DNA from: Armatimonadota bacterium | Lineage (GTDB): Bacteria > Armatimonadota > Zipacnadia > Zipacnadales > FEN-943 | Assembly: GCA_029777735.1 (NCBI GenBank) | Contig: JAKORR010000959.1 | Location: 1 to 5,067 of the forward strand | Direction: 5' to 3' | DNA length: 5,067 nt | Shown here: one piece after another, positions 1 through 5,067 of the stretch | How positions within the stretch are numbered: the stretch's first letter is position 1 | Layout of the letters: each line of letters begins with the position of its first letter | Notes under the pieces: model-generated | The model's input: only the letters and a program-made list of their open reading frames with translations | Database searches by the model: none | What the model was told of the DNA's origin: nothing | Made by a program: the position numbers and the translations under genes

Positions 1-1479
1 ATCAACCTGCCACCGGGCGGCAAGACCGACCTAGTCCCGCTGATCACCCCGCCGGGCCCAGGGGTCTTCAAGGTAGCTGTGGACATAAGCGCGGGCAAAG
101 GCGGCCTGGAGTGGTTAGAGGACCTGATCAGCCTGGCGGTGATTGACCCGGCACCAGCGGCGGACCTCAAGCCCCGGCCAGAATCGATGTTTGGGGGGCA
201 CGTGGACGCCATACGCCTCGATTGGCACCTGGACCTGGCCAAGCGCCTCGGCATGCGCTGGTTACGTAACCATGACGCCCTCCAGTGGACCTGGTGGATC
301 CGCACCGAGCCCCAGAACGACCAGTGGCAATGGCACGATGAAGAGCTAGGAAAACTCACAGACAGGGGCCTACTGCTGCTGGGCGAGTTCCTTCACTGCC
401 CAGCTTGGGCCGCCGACGCGCCTCCTGGCATCGACCTCACCGGCAGCCACTACCTGTACTCGGCCTACCCACCCAAGGACTGGGCTGAGTTCGCCGAGTA
501 CGTTTACGAGACGGTACGGCACTACCGGGATCACATCCACAACTGGGAGATCTGGAATGAGCCCTATTACAACGGCTTTTGGAAGGGCACGCCAGAGCAG
601 TACGCACGCCTGGCCAAGATTGCCTATCGCGAGTGCAAACGGGCCGACCCGAGCTGCACGGTATGGGGTGCCTGTACACACCTGAGCACTCAGGACTGGC
701 TGGAGCGCGCGCTTAAAGCCGGGCTGGGCAAGTCAATGGATGGTCTGAGCATGCACGGCTACAGTGTCTCGGCCGCACTAGACAGCGCCAACAATCCCTA
801 CGGAGGTGTTGGGCGCTTGCGGAACCTACTCGCCAAGTACGGCCGTCCCGGAGTGCGCATATGGGATACAGAAGCCGGTGTGCCGTCCACAAGTTTCCTG
901 GACCAGCATCGTGCGGGCGTATCCGAGCCCGACGCCAAGTACCACTTCCGCAACGCGGCGGCGGAGCTGGTGAGGATGTATGTGGAGCACGCCGCCGTTG
1001 GTATCGAGAAACTGTTTTACTACAACTGCATCTATACTCGGCAACCATGGCCCGCGCGTCCCGAGTCGCCCAAGGACAAGATCGACAACGGCCTTATGGA
1101 CGTCGGCGGAGTTATCAAACCCACCGGCGTTGCCTATGCCACCTGTGCGGCGCTGCTCGAGGACGCTAAGTTTGAACAACGTGTGGACACTCCCGCGGGC
1201 CTGCGGGCATACCTATTCGCCCGCGGAGACACGACCGTGGGCGTCGTGTTCGGAAGCTTTCACAGCTTCGCAGAGAGCCGGCGTGTAGCCCTTGCGCTGC
1301 CCGACTGGGCCCCAGCGAACGAACCGGCCTTCCGCGACGTTATGAACGCAAAGCTCCTACCCAAGGCGTTGGGGCAGGGGCAGGTGGAGATAACGATCTC
1401 GCGCCTGCCGTGGTTCGTGTCCGCCAGAGTACCGGTGGAACACGTGGCTGCATGGCTCAAGGGCGCCAGGAAGCTTTAG
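1..1479 (+). CDS. Clan GH-A glycoside hydrolase, GH39-like, 5' partial
   Basis: Hydrolyses glycosidic bonds, probably by the retaining two-glutamate mechanism of clan GH-A; the substrate is unknown (beta-xylosidase-like GH39 enzymes are the nearest type I recognise). The frame is open to base 1, so a start at the GTG at 79 would be artificial: residues before it (FKVAVDIS) look like the last strands of an N-terminal beta-sandwich domain. The visible part is 492 residues. Using fragment numbering, a linker with IDPAPAADL and MFGGH (about 47-67) leads into a TIM barrel (about 68-390). NWEIWNEP gives the acid/base Glu187 (codon 559-561), and IWDTEAG gives the nucleophile candidate Glu291 (codon 871-873). 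A C-terminal beta domain (about 395-480) follows the DNGLMD..G..KPTG segment. No signal peptide can be judged because the N-terminus is missing. Fold and catalytic residues are well supported; the family number is inferred and could be a related or unclassified GH-A family. Confidence 0.88.
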   Translation: MNLPPGGKTDLVPLITPPGPGVFKVAVDISAGKGGLEWLEDLISLAVIDPAPAADLKPRPESMFGGHVDAIRLDWHLDLAKRLGMRWLRNHDALQWTWWIRTEPQNDQWQWHDEELGKLTDRGLLLLGEFLHCPAWAADAPPGIDLTGSHYLYSAYPPKDWAEFAEYVYETVRHYRDHIHNWEIWNEPYYNGFWKGTPEQYARLAKIAYRECKRADPSCTVWGACTHLSTQDWLERALKAGLGKSMDGLSMHGYSVSAALDSANNPYGGVGRLRNLLAKYGRPGVRIWDTEAGVPSTSFLDQHRAGVSEPDAKYHFRNAAAELVRMYVEHAAVGIEKLFYYNCIYTRQPWPARPESPKDKIDNGLMDVGGVIKPTGVAYATCAALLEDAKFEQRVDTPAGLRAYLFARGDTTVGVVFGSFHSFAESRRVALALPDWAPANEPAFRDVMNAKLLPKALGQGQVEITISRLPWFVSARVPVEHVAAWLKGARKL

Positions 1480-1482
1480 ACA

Positions 1483-1572
1483 AGGGAGAAGGTTATGCTA
1501 AACCCGCGGCCACGGCCGCGCCAGTCCTCTTTGGGACCCTGCGGCGGCTGGCTGATCTCCGGGCACTGCTAG
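1483..1572 (+). other. Orphan Shine-Dalgarno and 25-codon mini-ORF
   Basis: Three bases after the hydrolase stop there is a purine-rich AAGGGAGAAGG (1482-1492), followed by ATG at 1495. AAGGGAG ends 6 bases before this ATG, a normal translation start spacing. The frame closes at TAG 1570-1572 after 25 codons, giving a Pro/Arg-rich peptide beginning MLNPRPRPRQ that I do not recognise. It may be a real tiny gene, the remnant of a former next gene of the operon, or chance. The GC-rich hairpin at 1505-1520 lies inside it. Confidence 0.2.
1505..1520 (+). terminator. GC-only hairpin after the hydrolase gene
   Basis: CGCGGC (1505-1510) and GCCGCG (1515-1520) are perfect complements around the loop CACG, whose outer C and G could add a seventh pair. 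It lies 26 bases after the hydrolase stop codon. No T-run follows, so it is not a canonical intrinsic terminator; it may only protect the 3' end of the message, or be chance in GC-rich DNA. Confidence 0.2.
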
Positions 1573-1591
1573 AGGCCGTCACGGCGGCCTC
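1572..1591 (-). terminator. Hairpin just downstream of the membrane protein gene
   Basis: GAGGCCG (1572-1578) and CGGCCTC (1585-1591) form a perfect 7-bp stem with a 6-base loop. On the minus strand it begins 5 bases after the TGA of the membrane protein gene; on the plus strand it lies between the convergent genes. Position suits a transcript end shared by both genes, but neither side has a T-tract, so a U-tract-independent or Rho-assisted end would have to be assumed. Confidence 0.3.
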
Positions 1592-1596
1592 GTCCC

Positions 1597-3366
1597 TCAA
1601 TGTGTGACCCGATAGATGATGACGTCGCCTGAGACGAAGACGGGGCGAAGCGTCGGCAAGTCACGGGCCGGGCTGTCGGGGAAGGGCACAGGTCCGCCGA
1701 CGGCCTCCTGCGCAACCGCCAGCATACTGCGCTGGATCAGTCGCTCGTATTGGCCCCACCAGACATAGGTTGCACCAACGTTGTGCAGGATACTCGCGCG
1801 CGCCTGTGGCAGCAGGCCCGGCGCATAAAAGGTCGCCACCTGTCGCACCGCTCGTGGGAAGTCAAGCGTCTCGGCCCAGTGGCCAACCACTACCTTCGCA
1901 CGGCACCAGGCCGGAAGGTGGTTGCCGATCAGCGACGAGCTCATCACCACATCCCCAGATTGGGCGTGGCGAGCAAGCCACTGCAGTCCCCTCACTTCGT
2001 CGACGGTCAGGTATACCGGCGGCATCAGCACGTGGCGCAGGTCCGCGTAGTTAACCGCAACGTGCTGCATTGAGTCATAGACAAACACCACATTGGACGG
2101 CAGCGACAGCAGTACGAAAACGGTGCCCCCGATGAGAATCAGCCGCCTGCGTCGTGCGAGGCGCTGGTTGGGCGAGAAGAGCCTGGACGGGCGACGCTCG
2201 ACCAGCCAGGGCAGCGCGACGCCCAGCGCTAGCGCGGCCAAATAGCTAAGCGAAAGATGCAGGCCCTCGGCCATTTTGCGCTGAAAGCTCACCGGCGCGT
2301 AAACCAGCACCAGGGTGGCCATCGCCCAGCCCACCATCGCCAGAGATCGCGGATGTCGGGGACGCAACACCCAGGCCGTGAGCATACCCAGCACCGCTGC
2401 CAGTCCCAACAGCCCGTAGCCGGCTGCGTAATCTACCGGGCGAGGCGAGAGCGTAGGAGTGCTGATCTTGGTGAGATAGGAAGGATCGGCGCCGCTCACG
2501 TACCAGGCCCACAGCAGCGACGGCGCCCCAATCAGCCACATTACCCCATAGAGTCCCACGGCTCGGGCCAAGCCTGTATTTCGCCGCAGGACGAGGACCG
2601 CAGCCCAGAGCAGAATCGCAGCGTGCACCGCGAAGACGTCATAGGTGTGTATGTTGCCCAAGACCAGCAGCAACAAGCCCGCCAGCGTCGCCGCCTTCAG
2701 ACTGCCACGCTCCAGCGCGCGCCATGCCCACAGCAACACTAGGCACATCAGCCCCACCGACCAGGTGAAGAGCGGGTTGAGCAGGAAGCTGAGGAAGGTC
2801 ACCGCCTCGGGCATAGCCTGCCAGCTCGCGGCACAGTCCATGGGGTACACGGGAACCTGCCTGCCCGCATAGGCCAGCAGCGTGAAGATCCAGCCGAAGC
2901 CCGATGCAAGAGAGGCGAAGAGAAGGCTGAAAACGCGCACCGAGTGGATTGCCGTCACATGGGCGACGAGACAGTAGAAGGCGTAGAGTGCGCAGGGAAT
3001 GCCCAGCAGACGAGCGAGATGAAAGGCTTGCAAAGGGCTAAGACGAAGAACACGGGCGATGGTACCGAGGACAAAGAGAAATATATTGAAAAAGCGTGGA
3101 TTTTGGGGATGCGTAGTGAACTGATTTGCAGCGACCCAAGAGCCTTCGCTGTGCTGTCTAATCCAAGAGAGATAGACATTACCTTCGTCCACTCCCCAGA
3201 TGAAGCCCGAAAAATAACGGTCGGGGCCGCTCCAAAGCTCAGCCACAACGTAGGGCAGGCTGGCGAATAGGATCATGACAGCGGCCCACAGGAGAACGCC
3301 CGCGACTTCGCGGTGGGAAAGATTTCGCGTGGCGAGGATGGGGCCCTTGATGTAGAATTCCTCCAA
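1597..3366 (-). CDS. Polytopic membrane protein, probable GT-C-type glycosyltransferase
   Basis: A 589-residue inner-membrane protein, probably a lipid-linked-sugar-dependent glycosyltransferase of the GT-C fold; donor and acceptor are unknown. Hydrophobic helices are visible at about 22-42, 93-108, 115-137, 144-166, 188-217, 224-237, 240-260, 268-290, 315-335, 340-358, 370-389 and 408-428. The loop after helix 1 carries an acidic pair, Asp60-Glu61 in WGVDEGN, at the place where GT-C enzymes keep their catalytic or metal-binding acid. A helix contains NIHTYD (238-243), and the RRPSR..RLARRRR stretch (391-408) suggests a cytoplasmic loop. The soluble C-terminal domain (about 430-589) has LTVDEVRGLQWL, SSSLIGNHLPAW and GHWAETLDF, which I associate with large uncharacterised membrane protein families from environmental bacteria. 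The first possible start is TTG at 3366; an in-frame stop lies at 3397-3399. The gene is convergent with the hydrolase and divergent from the amidohydrolase. An uncharacterised membrane protein without transferase activity remains possible. Confidence 0.85.
   Translation of the reverse strand: MEEFYIKGPILATRNLSHREVAGVLLWAAVMILFASLPYVVAELWSGPDRYFSGFIWGVDEGNVYLSWIRQHSEGSWVAANQFTTHPQNPRFFNIFLFVLGTIARVLRLSPLQAFHLARLLGIPCALYAFYCLVAHVTAIHSVRVFSLLFASLASGFGWIFTLLAYAGRQVPVYPMDCAASWQAMPEAVTFLSFLLNPLFTWSVGLMCLVLLWAWRALERGSLKAATLAGLLLLVLGNIHTYDVFAVHAAILLWAAVLVLRRNTGLARAVGLYGVMWLIGAPSLLWAWYVSGADPSYLTKISTPTLSPRPVDYAAGYGLLGLAAVLGMLTAWVLRPRHPRSLAMVGWAMATLVLVYAPVSFQRKMAEGLHLSLSYLAALALGVALPWLVERRPSRLFSPNQRLARRRRLILIGGTVFVLLSLPSNVVFVYDSMQHVAVNYADLRHVLMPPVYLTVDEVRGLQWLARHAQSGDVVMSSSLIGNHLPAWCRAKVVVGHWAETLDFPRAVRQVATFYAPGLLPQARASILHNVGATYVWWGQYERLIQRSMLAVAQEAVGGPVPFPDSPARDLPTLRPVFVSGDVIIYRVTH
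3360..3364 (-). promoter_or_regulatory. GGAGG Shine-Dalgarno overlapping the TTG start
   Basis: Read on the minus strand, GGAGG occupies 3364-3360, so its first G is the last base of the annotated TTG start. It lies 8 bases before an ATC codon (3351-3349) in the same frame, while the bases before the TTG hold only a weak GGG. Either the TTG is used with a poor site, or translation begins at the rare codon ATC, which would give a 584-residue protein. Confidence 0.4.
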
Positions 3367-3410
3367 TAGCCCAAGTGGACGGAAACGATCCGTTTGTCAT
3401 TGTTGGTACG

Positions 3411-3439
3411 AACATACTCGGCTTTGTCTCGACAAGCAA
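3411..3439 (-). promoter_or_regulatory. Weak sigma-70-like promoter candidate for the membrane protein gene
   Basis: On the minus strand, TTGCTT (3439-3434, 3 of 6 matches to the -35 consensus) and TATGTT (3416-3411, 4 of 6 to the -10) are separated by exactly 17 bases. Transcription would begin near 3404 and leave a leader of about 38 bases. The match is modest and the organism's promoter consensus is unknown. Confidence 0.22.
3424..3435. repeat. Small inverted repeat TTGTC-TC-GACAA
   Basis: Two 5-base perfect arms are separated by 2 bases. The repeat sits in the -35/spacer part of the minus-strand promoter candidate, where a repressor could act. At 10 paired bases it may be chance; no second copy was noticed in the divergent region. 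Confidence 0.25.
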
Positions 3440-3471
3440 GAGGTGAGACCGTCTGGCCAGTGGGAAGGCGT

Positions 3472-3490
3472 GCCCTGGGTAGCCCGGGGC
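3472..3490 (+). other. GC-rich RNA hairpin in the leader of the amidohydrolase gene
   Basis: GCCCTGGG (3472-3479) and CCCGGGGC (3483-3490) can pair over 8 positions as RNA, with one G-U wobble and a 3-base loop TAG. It is about 120 bases before the amidohydrolase start and has no T-tract after it. It would matter only if the transcript starts upstream of it, which is not shown. The rest of 3440-3597 shows no recognisable gene or riboswitch. Confidence 0.2.
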
Positions 3491-3597
3491 GATTCCAGCC
3501 AGCACAGGCGCGGTGGGATGCGACAGGACATATGGAGGGCGGCGTGGCTGGTGACGATTACCGGCCGATAGCATGGTCTTGCGGGATCGTGGACGAC

Positions 3598-3603
3598 AAG
3601 GAG
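3598..3603 (+). promoter_or_regulatory. Ribosome binding site fixing the amidohydrolase start
   Basis: AAGGAG lies 9 bases before ATG 3613. The frame is open back to TTG 3394 and includes another ATG at 3532, but neither has a comparable site, and family members begin with the His-x-His strand only a few residues in. This decides for 3613. Confidence 0.8.
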
Positions 3604-3612
3604 ACACGCAAT

Positions 3613-4440
3613 ATGGTCATCAGCCACTGCCACGTTGGCGCGGGTAAGTTTGGCTTGTCTAACCATCCTAAAGACGGAACGATTCCGCGCCTTGTCGAGC
3701 TGCTGGAAAAGTATGGCGTGGCCCGCGCTGTGGTTTTTGCACCCTTCCCCCATGAGGGTCTGGGATGGGGCGGACCCGCTGTGGAGCAGTTCGACCACCC
3801 CAATGACTGGTTGCTAGCGCAGTTGCCAAGCTATCCGCAGCTCTGGGGCTTTGCGACCGTGAACCCTTCCGAGGTGGATGCACCCGACAGGCTGCGGCGA
3901 GGTGTAGCGGCCGGGCTTGTCGGGGCCAAGGTGCATCCGCCCGTGCATGGCATAACGATCAACGACCCGGCCCTAGACCCCTTCTGGGCGACAGCCGAGG
4001 AGTTACGTATCCCCATACACCTTCATACTGGGGCCCACGGAGGGCGGCTCAGCACCTATCGCCCACTACTTGTCGATGATGTCGCCCAGAAGTATCCCAA
4101 CTTGCCCATCATCATGGATCACCTGGGCGGATACGCACTCTTCTACGAGGCGCTAGCGGTGCTGCACAACAACCAGAACGTCTACGCAGGATTCACACAG
4201 GCCGCAGGGCGATACAACCTCTACCATGTGCCTCTCGACCGTGTGGCCGTGGTGCTCGACACGGTGGGACCCGAGCGGGTGGTGCTTGGCCTAGATTACC
4301 CGTGGAACCGTGACAACGACGCGGCCCTCGAACAGGACCTGACCTGGGTTCGCAGCTTCGGCTTGGGCCGCGAGGAGACGGACAAAATCCTGGGTGGTAA
4401 CATTACAAGGCTTATCGAGGCTCGTAGAGCGTCCCGGTGA
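3613..4440 (+). CDS. Metal-dependent amidohydrolase (Amidohydro_2, COG2159-like)
   Basis: A 275-residue cytoplasmic TIM-barrel hydrolase (or decarboxylase or lactonase, as the Amidohydro_2 family includes all of these); substrate unknown. Family metal-site landmarks appear in order: His5-x-His7 on strand 1 (SHCHVG), GAKVHPP with Lys106 and His108, IHLHTG with His136 and His138, MDHLGG with His170, and the strand-8 Asp228 in GLDYP. The length suits a single-domain member with nothing missing, and no signal peptide or membrane helix is seen. The ATG at 3613 has a strong AAGGAG; longer in-frame starts upstream encode residues without family character. The kinase gene follows 44 bases after the stop on the same strand, with no evident terminator between, so they are probably one operon. 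This suggests a role in sugar, sugar-acid or lactone breakdown, but that is inference. Family assignment is firm; reaction is not. Confidence 0.9.
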   Translation: MVISHCHVGAGKFGLSNHPKDGTIPRLVELLEKYGVARAVVFAPFPHEGLGWGGPAVEQFDHPNDWLLAQLPSYPQLWGFATVNPSEVDAPDRLRRGVAAGLVGAKVHPPVHGITINDPALDPFWATAEELRIPIHLHTGAHGGRLSTYRPLLVDDVAQKYPNLPIIMDHLGGYALFYEALAVLHNNQNVYAGFTQAAGRYNLYHVPLDRVAVVLDTVGPERVVLGLDYPWNRDNDAALEQDLTWVRSFGLGREETDKILGGNITRLIEARRASR

Positions 4441-4484
4441 GGCTTCCCGGGCGTTGCCAGGTTTCCCTATCGGCGGTGTGACGA

Positions 4485-5067
4485 GTGACTGTCAGTTATC
4501 CGATCTACGATGTTATTTGCCTAGGTTCTTGCTGCTGGGACGTGCTCGGGGTCTGCGAAGAGTATCCCCAGCTCGACCAGAAGCGGCCGCTATCAGAACT
4601 ATCTGAGCAGGGCGGCGGCCAAGCCGCGACGGCTGCGGCAAGCATCGCACGACTGGGTGGCAGAGTGGCCTTTGTGGGACGAGTGGGCAATGACACTTAC
4701 GGCCGCAACATTCGTGACGCCTTTGAGGAAGCGGGGGTTGATACGTCTTGGGGGCTGGAGGTTGTGCCTGGCGGGCGCTCCCAGTTCGCCTTTTGCGTGG
4801 CGGAGAAGGCCACCGGGCGGCGAGCGATTCTCTGGCGGCCCCCGAGTCTCGAACCCTTTGAACCCCAAGCTCTCGACCGTCGCCGCATGATGGACACCAA
4901 GGCTGTGCTTGTGGACGGACACCACGCGCGGGCGGCGGCCGTGTTTGCCTCTTGGTGCCTGGAGGAGGACATCCCAGTCGTGGCGGACCTCGAGCGACCG
5001 CGCGACGGCTTGGAGGAGCTATTCGCGGTGGTCTCCTTCCCGGTGCTTCCGGAAGACTTCGCCCTCG
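4485..5067 (+). CDS. PfkB-family carbohydrate kinase, 3' partial
   Basis: Phosphorylates a sugar or related alcohol with ATP in the cytoplasm; substrate not determinable. The frame runs off the right edge after 194 residues, so the C-terminal GAGD active-site motif and ATP site are not visible. Seen here: the first strand YDVICLGSCCWDVLG with the conserved substrate-binding Asp19, the glycine-rich signature GGGQAATAAASIARLGG (43-59), then FVGRVGNDTYGRNIRDAFEEAGVDT (63-87), which matches the ribokinase-like N-terminal fold closely. The signature has Thr49 where ribokinases usually have Asn. GTG 4485 is the only start after the in-frame TGA at 4479 that keeps the first strand; its ribosome site is weak (GGCGG, 8 bases upstream), so translation may depend on the amidohydrolase just before it. 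The N-terminus holds three cysteines close together (12, 16, 17). The kinase fold is well supported. Confidence 0.88.
   Translation, partial: MTVSYPIYDVICLGSCCWDVLGVCEEYPQLDQKRPLSELSEQGGGQAATAAASIARLGGRVAFVGRVGNDTYGRNIRDAFEEAGVDTSWGLEVVPGGRSQFAFCVAEKATGRRAILWRPPSLEPFEPQALDRRRMMDTKAVLVDGHHARAAAVFASWCLEEDIPVVADLERPRDGLEELFAVVSFPVLPEDFAL

Noticed and set aside
79..81. GTG as the true start of the glycoside hydrolase
   Set aside because: The frame is open to base 1 and the preceding residues continue a beta-sandwich strand, so the gene begins left of the window.
826..1179. Minus-strand open frame of 117 codons inside the hydrolase gene
   Set aside because: It lies opposite the catalytic barrel, has no family character, and the plus-strand frame contains the catalytic motif WDTEAG there.
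2257..2742. Plus-strand open frame of 161 codons opposite the membrane protein gene
   Set aside because: Its product is low-complexity Gln/His/Arg-rich, typical of the antisense of a hydrophobic GC-rich gene; the minus-strand frame has clear membrane helices and motifs.
3060..3115. AT-richer dip with runs of A and T, resembling a promoter or origin-like element
   Set aside because: It encodes the Phe/Asn/Ile-rich start of a membrane helix (RFFNIFLFVLG) in the membrane protein; codon content explains the composition.
3453..3460. Perfect 8-base palindrome CTGGCCAG
   Set aside because: Too short and too GC-rich to stand out from chance; no paired copy seen nearby.
3394..3612. 73-codon N-terminal extension of the amidohydrolase from TTG 3394 or ATG 3532
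   Set aside because: The extension lacks a recognisable domain or ribosome site, whereas ATG 3613 has AAGGAG at 9 bases and places the His-x-His strand at the expected N-terminus.

Overview
The window is high-GC bacterial DNA with densely packed genes, GTG and TTG start codons, and no tRNA, rRNA, transposase, CRISPR array or phage gene that I can see. Protein style (a clan GH-A glycoside hydrolase ending a beta-sandwich with a 'DP.P.ADL..MFGGH' linker, a GT-C-like membrane protein with an HTYD helix motif and a GHWAET motif, COG2159-type amidohydrolase, PfkB sugar kinase) is reminiscent of environmental lineages such as Armatimonadota, Chloroflexota or Planctomycetota. That placement is an inference from general familiarity; nothing in the window fixes the taxon.

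Layout: (1) 1-1479, plus strand, the 3' part of a glycoside hydrolase gene that is open to the left edge. (2) 1480-1596, a short convergent gap with two GC-rich hairpins and an orphan Shine-Dalgarno plus ATG leading into a 25-codon mini-ORF. (3) 1597-3366, minus strand, a complete gene for a roughly 10-11-helix membrane protein with a soluble C-terminal domain, probably a GT-C-type glycosyltransferase. (4) 3367-3612, a 246-base divergent intergenic region with a weak minus-strand promoter candidate, a small inverted repeat and an RNA hairpin. (5) 3613-4440, plus strand, a metal-dependent amidohydrolase of the Amidohydro_2 type with a strong ribosome binding site. (6) 4485 to the right edge, plus strand, the N-terminal two thirds or so of a PfkB-family carbohydrate kinase, probably co-transcribed with the amidohydrolase.

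How they may work together: the glycoside hydrolase could release sugars from a polysaccharide, and the amidohydrolase and sugar kinase form a plausible small catabolic operon for a sugar or sugar-derived acid or lactone. The inverted membrane protein gene separates the two plus-strand units and looks more like envelope glycan assembly, so a single pathway across the window is not demonstrated. No clear previously undescribed multi-gene system is visible; the most open questions are the substrates of the hydrolase, the kinase/amidohydrolase pair and the membrane enzyme, plus the start codon of the membrane protein gene.
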